In this document: positions 1-8,448 of the stretch, piece after piece | How the letters are laid out: each line of letters begins with the position of its first letter | Position numbering within the stretch: the stretch's first letter is position 1 | Source of the DNA: CAZRGV01 sp964599655 | Lineage (GTDB): Bacteria; Planctomycetota; Planctomycetia; Isosphaerales; Isosphaeraceae | Direction: 5' to 3' | Length of the DNA stretch: 64,000 nt | Assembly (NCBI GenBank): GCA_964599655.1 | Contig: CAZRGV010000009.1 | Location: forward strand, 1 to 64,000 | Made by a program: the position numbers and the translations under genes | The notes under the pieces: model-generated | Told to the model about the DNA's origin: nothing | The model's database searches: none | What the model saw: the letters and a program-made list of their open reading frames with translations, nothing else

Positions 1-1
1 C

Positions 2-1922
2 GGCACCGCGACGGCGCCTTCGGACTACACGGCGATCTCCGACTCGGTCCTCACCTTCAACCCGGGTGAGACGACCAAGACGATCACCGTGCTGGTTAAC
101 GGCGACACGCTCGACGAGCCGGACGAGACCTTCACAGTTGATCTCACCAGCGCCACCAACGCCTCGATCTCGAAGGCCCAGGGCGTGGGCACCATCCTCA
201 ACGACGACGGTGTTCCGACGCTCTCGATCGACAACGTCTCGGTCGTGGAAGGCAACAGCGGCACCACGAACGCCGTCTTCACAGTCAGCCTGTCGGCGGC
301 GAGCGGTCAATCGGTGACGGTGCACTACCAGACGGCCGACGGCACCGCAACCGCCCCGTCCGACTACACGGCCATCGCCGACTCGATCCTGACCTTCGCC
401 CCCGGCGAGACAACCAAGACGATCACGGTGCTCGTCAACGGCGACACCACGCCTGAGGCCAACGAAACCTTCCTGGTCAACCTCTTCAACGCGAGCAACG
501 CCACCATCACCACCGCCCAGGGCGTGGGCACCATCCTCAACGACGACGCCACCCTGACGATCAATAACGTCACCCAGGCCGAGGGGAACAGCGGCACGAC
601 CGCCTTCACCTTTGATATCAGCCTGCCTTACGCGAGCGCCTTGCCCGTAACGGTCCACNNNNNNNNNNGTTCTGGTCAACGGCGACACGCTCGACGAGCC
701 CGATGAGACGTTCCAGGTCAACCTCTCCAACGCGACCAACGCGACGATCGCCGTTGGCCAGGGGCTCGGCACGATTCTCAACGATGACACCGCCCCCTCC
801 GTCTCGATCAACGATGTCTCACAACTTGAAGGCAACAGCGGGACGACGGCGTTTGTCTTCACGGTTTCGCTGTCGGCCCCCAGCGGCAAGACGATTCTGG
901 TCCACTACCAGACGGCCGACGGCACCGCGACGGCGCCGTCGGATTACACGGCGATCCCCGACACGGTCCTGACGTTCGCCCCTGGCGAGACGACGAAGAC
1001 GGTCACGGTTCTGGTCAACGGCGACACGCTCGACGAGCCCGATGAGACGTTCCTGGTCAACCTCTCCAACGCAACCAACGCGAGCATCGCCGATGGTCAG
1101 GGCGTCGGGACGATCCTCAACGACGATAGCAGCGTCATCAACCTGAACCCGATCCTCGTCAAGGACGACGGGGACGGCGGCTACAGCTTCCTTGGCGCAT
1201 GGTCGACCCAGACCAGTGGCGGGTATCTGAACGACTACGAGGTCGGGGCCCCTGGCTCCTCCTCGAACTACGCCCAATGGGCCCTGGCGTTGCCTCCGGG
1301 CACCTATGAGTTCTGGGCCACGTGGGTCGCCTCCTCGAGCAACGCCACGAGTGCTCAGTACTCGATCACCGACTTCCGGACGCAGGTCGGAACGGCCGGC
1401 ATCAACCAGCAGAACGCCCCGTCGCAAGGGCAGTACGGCGGCGTTCTCTGGGACCTGCTGGGCACGGTGGTGATTACCGATGGCCGCCGTATCACGGTCA
1501 AGCTCACCGCCAATGCCTCCGCCAACGTCGTCGCCGACGCCATTCTGGTCACGGCCGCGGGCTCCTCGAACGCGGGCAGCCGGGCGGCCGGGTTGCCGGG
1601 AGCGGGCGCCAGCGCGTCGAACACTTCGCAAGGTCCGATCGTGGTCGTTCCGCCGATGACCACCACGAACCCGGCCATTCCGCCCGCCGGAACGACCGCC
1701 ACCGCGACGACCGCGGCCTCTGGCCAGAGCCTCGGCACTCGCGCGCCAGTGATCACCCCGGCGTCCACGCGCAATGTCGTCAATCAAGGGGCCGTCGACG
1801 CGGTCGATGCGACCCTGAACATCCTCGTCAGTCTTCACGACGAGTCCGTTGACCAGTTGTTCGGCCTGCTCGCCCAGGATCAGATCACCGGCCTGAAGCG
1901 AATCGTGGGTTCCAGGTCGTGA
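2..1922 (+). CDS. Calx-beta repeat surface protein with golvesin-like C-terminal domain (5' partial, contains gap)
   Basis: The 5' end lies outside the window. The visible protein is a string of Calx-beta modules with a period of about 113 residues (339 nt), each ending in GTILNDD and carrying LVNGD and EGNSGTT motifs. Around residues encoded at 1140-1560 a different beta-rich domain (VKDDGDGGYS, GTYEFWATW) resembles the golvesin/Xly carbohydrate-binding-like domain. A Ser/Ala/Thr-rich linker follows, then a short C-terminal tail. Calx-beta arrays in bacteria usually occur in large secreted adhesins that bind calcium. The run of 10 N at 659-668 interrupts the frame: upstream codons are in frame 2, downstream codons in frame 3, so the true gap must have another length. 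Function as a cell-surface adhesin is inference. Confidence 0.85.
659..668. other. Assembly gap (10 N) inside Calx-beta repeats
   Basis: Ten N residues. The repeat unit on either side is nearly identical (compare 669-711 with 1008-1050), so the gap is probably a repeat-collapse artefact and 10 is a placeholder length. Confidence 0.95.
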
Positions 1923-2036
1923 TGCATTCGATCGACACGACCTTGCATGCGAACCAACGGGCCTTGTACATTGGTCCGGGACGCCGATCAAGGTCACACA
2001 TTCTCATCGCTCGAAGAGGAGAGAAGGAGTATTGAG

Positions 2037-2735
2037 ATGAGTATCAAGTGTTGCTTCACGCGAGCAACCCTCCTGGGGATCGCCTTGATCCTCTCGACCG
2101 GCGCGGCCCGCGCTGGCAATATCGTGACCTTGAACGATCCACAGGGGGATACCGGGGCCACGACTCCCAACTCGGGCGATGCCATCGACGTCCAGTCGTT
2201 GGCGGTCGATCTCAGCGGTGGGGTCTTGACCTTCACGCTGAGCTTCTACGACCCGGTTTCGCTGGCGTATGACTTCAATGACAACAGCGTCTTCGGCCAG
2301 GTTGGCATCGACTTCGACGGCAACACCAGCACGGGGACGACGCAGGTCCCCGGTCTGAATGACCTCGGCGTCGATTTCATCATCGACCTGAGCAGCGAGT
2401 TTGATAACGACCAGCAAGGTCTGGTCGACTTCCTTTATGTCACCAGCTCGGGAAGCACGCTCGTCAAGACGACTGCGGTCAGTCTGAGCGGCGATTTCAA
2501 GTCGATCAGCGTCTCGTTGAACCTGACGGACTTCACGAATCTCGTGCCCACGTTCGATCCCGAAACCGCGCTGTACGGGGCGGGGATTCAGAACCATGGC
2601 GGCGATTTGACGGACGTGGTCAAGAGCAGTCGCGCCCCTGTGCCCGAACCCAGCACGCTGGCCACGGCGGGCGCCTCGATTCTCTGCCTGCTCGGTTACG
2701 GCGGCTGGCGCCGTCGGCATCGCCGGGCGGCCTGA
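2037..2735 (+). CDS. PEP-CTERM sorting-domain protein
   Basis: A 232-residue exported protein. The start at 2037 is chosen because a purine-rich Shine-Dalgarno (GAGAAGGAG) lies just upstream and the first 25 residues form a signal peptide (hydrophobic LLGIALILSTG followed by ARA). The mature part is beta-rich and acidic with no recognised enzymatic motif. The C-terminus has the classic PEP-CTERM layout: VPEPST at about residue 202, a hydrophobic helix, then an Arg-rich tail (WRRRHRR). In this family the tail is recognised by an exosortase, which cleaves and anchors the protein at the envelope. No exosortase gene is in the window. The function of the passenger domain is unknown. Confidence 0.88.
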   Translation: MSIKCCFTRATLLGIALILSTGAARAGNIVTLNDPQGDTGATTPNSGDAIDVQSLAVDLSGGVLTFTLSFYDPVSLAYDFNDNSVFGQVGIDFDGNTSTGTTQVPGLNDLGVDFIIDLSSEFDNDQQGLVDFLYVTSSGSTLVKTTAVSLSGDFKSISVSLNLTDFTNLVPTFDPETALYGAGIQNHGGDLTDVVKSSRAPVPEPSTLATAGASILCLLGYGGWRRRHRRAA

Positions 2736-2800
2736 CGAGTCCGTCCTCGTCGGGGCCACGCGTTGGTTCCATCGGCACACTCCTCCGAAGCCGGACGCTC

Positions 2801-2831
2801 NNNNNNNNNNNNNNNNNNNNNNNNNNNNNNN
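2801..2831. other. Assembly gap (31 N)
   Basis: Run of N in the spacer 2736-3078 between the PEP-CTERM gene and the spermidine-synthase-like gene. I see no coding potential on either side of it; the region may hold the downstream promoter. Confidence 0.95.
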
Positions 2832-3078
2832 CTCCGGCCTTTCGGCGTTGGGGCCTTGTCTCAGGACGCACGCATCCAACGGGCGATCGCCCGGTCGAAG
2901 GAGGTCGGACCGCCCTCAGGCCCGGCGAAACGGCTCCAGCCGAGGGAACCCTCCCCCACGTCGCGCCCTTCCTGGGCGTGCGGATCGACCGAACGTCTCC
3001 TAAACTGATCCAGGAGTCGGCCCGTTTCCTCAACGGCCGCTCGTGCTCTCCGAAGCGTCCGCGGCGAGGAACTGGATC

Positions 3079-5364
3079 ATGAGCTGCACCGAGGTTCGAT
3101 CGTCATCGCCGTCGCTGGAAACGGCCGCCGTCCAGGGTCTGGCCGCAACATCGGGAACCCCAGGCATTCCCCTGCTCTTTTCCCTCACGCTCTTTCTTGG
3201 GGCGTCGCTTCTCTTCTGCGTGCAGCCGATGATCGCCCGGATGATTCTCCCTTTGCTGGGCGGTTCGCCATCGGTCTGGAACACGTGCATGGTGTTCTTC
3301 CAGGCGGCGCTTCTGGCGGGATACGCGTACGCGCATGCCATCGCGGCCAGGTGTGGTGTTCGTCGTCAGACGGTCGTTCACGCGGCCTTGCTGCTGCTTC
3401 CCCTTCTGACATTGCCGATCGTGGTGCGCGAGGAGACGATCGGCTCGCTGCTGACGTTGGGGAACCCAACCCTCTGGCTGCTCGGCCTGCTCACGGCGAC
3501 GGTGGGCCTGCCGTTTTTCGTCGTCGCCACGACGGCCCCGTTGCTCCAGACCTGGTTCGCCAGAACGGGGCACCCGTCGGGTCGAGACCCATACTTCCTC
3601 TACGCCTCAAGCAACCTGGGGAGCATGCTGGCCCTTCTGGGCTACCCGCTTGTGATCGAGCCGAACTTTCGAGTCGCCGAACAGAGCCGGCTCTGGGGAA
3701 TTGGCTATGTTTTCCTGGTTTTTCTCACGGCCTTCTGCGCCTTGGCGGTGTGGCGATCGCCGGCTTCGGCGTCGGGACGGTCCTCTGAGTCCCTCGCGGA
3801 GGAGCAGACCGATCGGCCTTCGCTGGGACGACGGCTGATCTGGGTCGCGCTGGCCTTCGTTCCATCGAGTCTGCTGATCGGCGTGACGACCTACCTCTCC
3901 ACCGACGTGGCGGCGATTCCGCTCCTCTGGGTGATTCCGCTGGCGCTTTATCTGCTGACGTTCATTCTCGTCTTCGCGAAGCGGGCGATTGTTCCCCAGG
4001 CCTGGGTGGTGCGGACGTTTCCCATCGCGCTCGTGACGCTGCTCATGGTCATCGGCCTCCGGGCGAGCCAGATTTTCTGGATCCCGCTGCATCTGCTGGT
4101 GTTCTTCGTGGCCTCGATGCTCTGTCACGGCGAGCTCGCGCGTCGACGGCCCTCGACGCGGTTCCTGACCGAGTTCTACCTGGCGATCTCGCTGGGCGGG
4201 GTGCTCGGCGGCCTGTTCAACGCCCTGCTCGCGCCGGCGCTGTTCGACCGGACGGTGGAGTATCCCCTGGCCCTGGTCCTCTCGACCCTCGCGTTACCAG
4301 CAACGACCCGCGATCGCTCCGGCCCTGGGCGCCGGGTGCTCGATTTCGCCTTGCCGGCGGCTCTGGGGTTGGTGGTTGGCGGCTTGATCTGGTCGTTCCA
4401 CCTCACACCCTGGAAAAACGACTCCCCGTGGTTGAAACTCCTCTACGGTCTGGCGGCGCTGGCCTGCTTCTCGTTCTCGGGCCGGCCGATTCGGTTCGGG
4501 TTGGGAGCCGCGGCGCTGCTCTCGACGGCCCTTGTGTACGACGAGGGAACGATCCTGCATCGCGGCCGGAATTTCTTCGGTATTCTCAAGGTTCAACAAT
4601 TCGAGCCTGGGCCGTTCCATCAACTTGTGCACGGCAGCACGCTTCACGGGCTTCAGAATTTCGCCCCGTCGCATCGTCGCGAGGCCCTGACGTACTACCA
4701 TCGCACGGGGCCGATCGGCCAGGTTTTCGAGGTGTTCCGGCATCGGAATGAGGAGCGATCGAGCGTCGGCGTGGTGGGCCTGGGAACCGGAACGCTCGCC
4801 GCCTACGCCCGGCCCGTCGAACGCTGGACGTTCTTCGAAATCGATCCCGACGTCATCCGCGTCGCGCGCGACCCTCGGTATTTCACCTTCCTGAGCGACA
4901 GCCTCGCCGGGGCGCTGGATATCCGTCTCGGCGACGCTCGCCTTCGGCTCCGTGAAGTCGCCGACCAGAGTTACAAGCTGCTGATTCTCGACGCGTTCAG
5001 CTCCGACGCGATCCCCATGCACCTGTTGACGCGCGAGGCGCTCCAACTCTACCGGAGCAAGACGTCGAGGGACGGACTCCTCGCGTTTCACATCTCGAAT
5101 CGTTACGTCGATCTGGCGCCCGCGCTGGGCGCTCTGGCCCGCGACGCGGGGCTGGTCTGCCGGTATCGGATCGACTCGGACCTCACTCACGAGGAGATCC
5201 TCGCCGGGAAGATCACGAGCACATGGTTGGTCATGGCCGCCCGCGAGTCCGACCTGTCCACCCTCGCGACCGACCCGCGTTGGAAATCACCGGCGCTCGG
5301 CCCTCGCGAGCCGATCTGGACCGATGATTTCTCCAACCTCGTTCACTATCTCAAGTTCCGCTGA
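3079..5364 (+). CDS. Fused multi-pass membrane / spermidine synthase-like protein
   Basis: About 761 residues from the ATG at 3079; an in-frame GTG at 3043 would add 12. The N-terminal 450 residues hold roughly ten to twelve hydrophobic segments (for example LLFSLTLFLGASLLF, VALAFVPSSLLIGV). The C-terminal 200 residues are a Rossmann methyltransferase fold of the spermidine synthase type, with GLGTGTLA near residue 567 and LILDAFSSDAIP downstream. Proteins with this architecture are annotated as fused MFS/spermidine synthases and are common in planctomycetes and proteobacteria. Whether they make polyamines is not established, so a propylamine-transferase activity is only inferred. It is followed by the convergent tRNA-His gene. 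Confidence 0.85.
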   Translation: MSCTEVRSSSPSLETAAVQGLAATSGTPGIPLLFSLTLFLGASLLFCVQPMIARMILPLLGGSPSVWNTCMVFFQAALLAGYAYAHAIAARCGVRRQTVVHAALLLLPLLTLPIVVREETIGSLLTLGNPTLWLLGLLTATVGLPFFVVATTAPLLQTWFARTGHPSGRDPYFLYASSNLGSMLALLGYPLVIEPNFRVAEQSRLWGIGYVFLVFLTAFCALAVWRSPASASGRSSESLAEEQTDRPSLGRRLIWVALAFVPSSLLIGVTTYLSTDVAAIPLLWVIPLALYLLTFILVFAKRAIVPQAWVVRTFPIALVTLLMVIGLRASQIFWIPLHLLVFFVASMLCHGELARRRPSTRFLTEFYLAISLGGVLGGLFNALLAPALFDRTVEYPLALVLSTLALPATTRDRSGPGRRVLDFALPAALGLVVGGLIWSFHLTPWKNDSPWLKLLYGLAALACFSFSGRPIRFGLGAAALLSTALVYDEGTILHRGRNFFGILKVQQFEPGPFHQLVHGSTLHGLQNFAPSHRREALTYYHRTGPIGQVFEVFRHRNEERSSVGVVGLGTGTLAAYARPVERWTFFEIDPDVIRVARDPRYFTFLSDSLAGALDIRLGDARLRLREVADQSYKLLILDAFSSDAIPMHLLTREALQLYRSKTSRDGLLAFHISNRYVDLAPALGALARDAGLVCRYRIDSDLTHEEILAGKITSTWLVMAARESDLSTLATDPRWKSPALGPREPIWTDDFSNLVHYLKFR

Positions 5365-5501
5365 CGGACGCTCGAAACGGAGCCGCAACGGACGGGCCAC
5401 CCGCGACGGGAGAACCCGCTGATTCGAGAACAAGACCGGCGCCACGGTTCGCGGAGGAGCGAACCGGCGTAGAGTTCAGGCTCGACAAGATTTCCGTCCA
5501 G

Positions 5502-5575
5502 GGTGGCTGACGGGATTCGAACCCGCGATCCCCAGATCCACAATCTGGTGCGTTAACCGCTACGCCACAGCCACC
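5502..5575 (-). tRNA. tRNA-His (GTG anticodon)
   Basis: On the minus strand the sequence folds into a complete cloverleaf: acceptor stem GGTGGCTG/CAGCCACC including the extra G-1 typical of tRNA-His, anticodon stem CCAGA/TCTGG with loop TTGTGGA giving anticodon GTG (plus-strand 5539-5541), and a T arm GCGGGTTCGAATCCCGT. The 3' CCA is not encoded, so it must be added by tRNA nucleotidyltransferase. The D arm contains GCGGTTAACGC. Confidence 0.97.
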
Positions 5576-5597
5576 GTCTCGTCTCGGCCGACTAGAT

Positions 5598-5626
5598 ACG
5601 ATAATGCAGTACCGGGTTCGCGTCAA
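5598..5626 (-). promoter_or_regulatory. Sigma70-type promoter of tRNA-His
   Basis: Reading the minus strand, a -35 box TTGACG (5621-5626) and a -10 box TATCGT (5598-5603) are separated by exactly 17 nt, about 20 nt upstream of the tRNA 5' end at 5575. A 9-bp inverted repeat (CAAGCGGCG at 5624-5632, CGCCGCTTG at 5638-5646) overlaps the -35 edge. Confidence 0.6.
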
Positions 5627-5649
5627 GCGGCGTGGCGCGCCGCTTGGCC

Positions 5650-5957
5650 GTTCCGAGATCAACGAGCGATGATGGGTCGGTGCATCGAATCCGAGGATCG
5701 GGACCGTTCGCGATTTGCCCCGCACCGAACGAAAAAATGGGGTAGGTTGAAGCAGGATCGAGAGGCCCTCGCGCGTGCTCGCCGGACGTTCCGCAACCCT
5801 TGCGAAAATCTTGGGATCGGAGGGCTTGACCGACCCGGATAATCTCTTGACGGAGCCAGGCCGGATTGATGGGATGTGAGCGGTTTCCGGGGTCGAATCG
5901 CGAAGGAAAACCGCTCACTCCGAGGGGCGTTTGGGAATCGAGCCAAAGGGGGCCAAC
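5650..5957. other. Intergenic spacer upstream of the Gfo/Idh/MocA gene
   Basis: About 300 bp between the tRNA-His promoter and the next gene. I see no convincing reading frame, repeat or hairpin here; it presumably holds the promoter of the oxidoreductase gene. Confidence 0.4.
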
Positions 5958-6947
5958 GTGCTGCGCATCGGGATCGCCGGGTGTGGTCACGCGGCACGCG
6001 TGCATCTGGGTCGGTTGCTGGACCTTCCGGGGGTCCGGGTCGTCGGCTGTGCCGACCCCGATCTGGCAGCCGCGCAGGCCCTGGCCGCGACCGTTCCAGC
6101 CGGAGACGATGGCGGAGCGGTTCCGTTCTTTTCGGATCACAAGGAACTCCTGACCCGCACCGCGCCCGACGTGCTGAGCATCTTCACGCCCCACCGCGCC
6201 CATTATCGGCCCGCGATGGACGCGCTTCAGGCCGGTTGCCACGTGTTCATCGAAAAGCCGCTCTCGACGAATGCTCAGGAGGCCGATGACATCGTGAGCC
6301 TGGCCCGGGGTCGTGGGCGCAAAGTGGGCGTGGGCCACCAGTACCGGCTCCAGCCCAGCCTGGTCGAGGCTCGGAGACGACTGTCCGAGGGGGCCATCGG
6401 CCGGCTCGGAATGGTCACCTCGGCGCTGGCGGCTCCATGGCTGGCCCAGCACAGCGGACCGGAAGATTCCTGGCGTCTCGACCCCAAGATTTCCGGTGGC
6501 GGCATCCTGGCCGACGCGGGCGACCACTTGCTGGACGCGTTGCTTTGGACTGTTGGACAGGCCGCGGCCGAGGTCGCGGCCTTCCAGGCGAAACTCGACT
6601 CCGGCCTCGACGTGGTCACGGCCGCCGCGATTCGATTGGCCGATGGCACACCGGCCACCCTGGCGATCTCGGGCGTCGCGCCCGAGTCAGTGTTCGAACT
6701 CAACTATTTTGGAGAAAAAGGATTACTTCGTGCCACCGAACGAGCCCTGACCCTCTTTCCAGCCGGAGGATCGCCGCGAACAATTCCGTTGCCCGAACCG
6801 AACCTCAGTATCGACGGTGATTTCGTCGCGGCCGTGGCCGAGGATCGTCCACCCTGTTGTCCCGCCGATCAGGCTCTCGACACTGTGCGGCTGCTGGAGG
6901 CCATCACGCGATCGGCCGCCTCGGGCCAGGTCGTTCGCGTGGCCTGA
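5958..6947 (+). CDS. Gfo/Idh/MocA family NAD(P)-dependent oxidoreductase
   Basis: A 329-residue protein starting at GTG 5958, chosen because an AAAGGGGG ribosome site precedes it; an in-frame TTG at 5931 would add nine residues. The N-terminus is a Rossmann fold (GIAGCGHAARVHLGRL) and the diagnostic EKP motif falls at residues 99-101 (FIEKPLSTN), followed by the substrate-side segment GHQYRLQP. Family members oxidise or epimerise sugars and inositols using a bound nicotinamide cofactor in the cytoplasm. The substrate cannot be told from sequence. It stands alone between tRNA-His and a hyperacidic protein gene, so context does not help. Confidence 0.88.
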   Translation: MLRIGIAGCGHAARVHLGRLLDLPGVRVVGCADPDLAAAQALAATVPAGDDGGAVPFFSDHKELLTRTAPDVLSIFTPHRAHYRPAMDALQAGCHVFIEKPLSTNAQEADDIVSLARGRGRKVGVGHQYRLQPSLVEARRRLSEGAIGRLGMVTSALAAPWLAQHSGPEDSWRLDPKISGGGILADAGDHLLDALLWTVGQAAAEVAAFQAKLDSGLDVVTAAAIRLADGTPATLAISGVAPESVFELNYFGEKGLLRATERALTLFPAGGSPRTIPLPEPNLSIDGDFVAAVAEDRPPCCPADQALDTVRLLEAITRSAASGQVVRVA

Positions 6948-7157
6948 ACGGCTTGCCCAAACGCCATGCCGACGAGCGTGCCGAGAACCACCAATATTCG
7001 CTGAAACTCACGACTTGACAATCTGTTGCCACACGACTACCTGTATGGCTTTGCCCACGCCGGGGACTGGCCCCCGCTGAACGGCCGAGCCGTCCGTTCC
7101 GGGTCTTCGACCACCGAATGGCCTGACACCGGATCAACCTATTTGAGGACCGAGCTA

Positions 7158-7514
7158 ATGTGGGACCGTCTGGAGGACACCCTCGCGATTCTGGAACCGG
7201 GGCTCGCCGACGAAGCCGTCGTCGGTGATCGGCCGCTGGCTCCCCTGGTCGACCGACATCCCGAAGAGGACGATATCGACGAGGAGATCGACGAGGAGGA
7301 AATCGAGGACGACGAAGACTTCGACGACGAGGACGAAGATTTCGACGACGAAGACTTCGACGACGAGGATGAAGACCTCGACGACGAAGATGATGATCTC
7401 GACGACGAGGATATTGACGATATCGACATCGACGAGGAAGATGACTTTGACGACGAGGATGAAGACCTCGACGAGCTGGATGAGGACGAGGACGACGATC
7501 TCGACGACATCTGA
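7158..7514 (+). CDS. Hyperacidic Asp/Glu-rich protein
   Basis: A 118-residue protein from ATG 7158, preceded by a purine-rich TGAGGACCGAG. The first 35 residues are ordinary (WDRLEDTLAILEPGL, DRPLAPLVDRH), but the remaining 83 are almost entirely Asp and Glu, punctuated by single Ile, Leu or Phe residues in a quasi-repeat such as DEDFDDED. Predicted charge is extremely negative and the tail must be disordered. The codons alternate (GAC/GAT, GAG/GAA), so the frame is not a simple trinucleotide expansion. Function is unknown; binding of cations or of basic proteins is only a guess. An antisense frame through it is poly-serine and is a shadow. Confidence 0.7.
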   Translation: MWDRLEDTLAILEPGLADEAVVGDRPLAPLVDRHPEEDDIDEEIDEEEIEDDEDFDDEDEDFDDEDFDDEDEDLDDEDDDLDDEDIDDIDIDEEDDFDDEDEDLDELDEDEDDDLDDI

Positions 7515-7722
7515 TCCAACCGACGGCCCTTTCCACGGGCGTGGGGCCGGCTCAAGGCCGGTCCCCAGCTCGGATTTGGGAGATTTCTGGCAACTTCTAC
7601 TGGGCAAATCGCTTCGGTCCAGGGTATGATTAGAAAATACCTGGCCACGAGTCGACGGGCACGCTCAGGCCGGGCGTGCCTGCCGCACCGCGCCTACAAG
7701 CCGGGAAGGGAGCGTCTTCGCC

Positions 7723-8151
7723 ATGGCCGCTAAGGATCATCATCCTGACGATCCCACCCGAGAGGGGCGAGCCCACGAGACGTCGACGCGGCGGTTCCGT
7801 GAGCAGAACCAACGCGACTTCGAGCTGGAGTTCTTCGGCAAGATCCTGGAACGCGACCCCTATCACGCCGATACGCTGCGCGTTCACGCCAATAATCTGG
7901 CGGCTCGCGGTCAGTACGCCAGGGCGCTTCAGTGTGACCGGCGGCTGGTCCGCCTCCAGCCCGATCGTGCGATCCCCTGGTACAATCTCGCATGCAGCTA
8001 CGCCATGCTGGGAATGATCGACCCGGCCTTCTCCGCCTTGCAGCGCGCCCTGGAACTCGGTTACCGCCACTTCGATCACCTGGCACGCGATCCCGACCTG
8101 AAACCACTCCGACGCGACCCGCGGTTCTCCCGCCTGATTCGCCGGTTCTGA
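7723..8151 (+). CDS. TPR-repeat protein
   Basis: A 142-residue soluble protein starting at ATG 7723 with GGGAAGGGAG upstream. After a polar N-terminus, residues about 35-115 contain tandem tetratricopeptide helices (DPYHADTLRVHANNLAARGQY, then PWYNLACSYAMLGMIDPAF), and the C-terminus has the common tail in which a final half repeat is followed by DPDLKPLRRDPRF. TPRs mediate protein-protein contacts; the partner is unknown. No signal peptide or membrane segment is visible. An intrinsic terminator follows about 30 nt after the stop codon, so it is the last gene of its transcript. Confidence 0.85.
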   Translation: MAAKDHHPDDPTREGRAHETSTRRFREQNQRDFELEFFGKILERDPYHADTLRVHANNLAARGQYARALQCDRRLVRLQPDRAIPWYNLACSYAMLGMIDPAFSALQRALELGYRHFDHLARDPDLKPLRRDPRFSRLIRRF

Positions 8152-8180
8152 CCGCAATCGTTTCGACGGTTCGCTCCACC

Positions 8181-8227
8181 AACGCCCCCGCGCGCGACCG
8201 ATTGTGCCCTGGGGCGTTCGTTTTTTT
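8181..8227 (+). terminator. Intrinsic terminator after the TPR gene
   Basis: An 8-bp perfect stem AACGCCCC (8181-8188) / GGGGCGTT (8211-8218) is followed, after CG, by seven T (8221-8227). The 22-nt loop is long, but the T tract is unusual for this GC-rich sequence. Confidence 0.65.
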
Positions 8228-8289
8228 GTCTCCTGGAAGGACCCCTCTCCACGGCCTCGACCATGTTGCGGAAACGCCGGAACCGTCTC

Positions 8290-8366
8290 CGTTCGTAGGG
8301 TGGGCACCGCCCACCGAAACCGTTGCGCTGTCGAAAGATCGGTGGGCGGTGCCCACCCTACGAACG
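8290..8366. repeat. Palindromic dispersed repeat, copy A (28-bp perfect arms)
   Basis: Left arm 8290-8317 and right arm 8339-8366 are exact reverse complements over 28 bp, separated by a 21-nt spacer. The arms contain TAGGGTGGGCACCGCCCACC, itself an inner palindrome. Two diverged relatives occur in the window near 18029-18111 and 62385-62520. Translation of such elements yields spurious peptides of the VGWAPPT/WAVPTLR kind. It sits between the TPR gene terminator and the phosphorylase gene. Confidence 0.85.
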
Positions 8367-8448
8367 AAGGGCCGGGCCCGTCGTCCCGTCGATTCGGTCG
8401 AAGGCCGTCGTGGTGGCCGTCTCGTCTCGGACCGGAGCTTCGACCATC

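Noticed and set aside
7139..7648. Serine-rich minus-strand frame opposite the acidic protein
   Set aside because: The poly-Ser is just the reverse complement of GAC/GAT/GAG codons; no start site.
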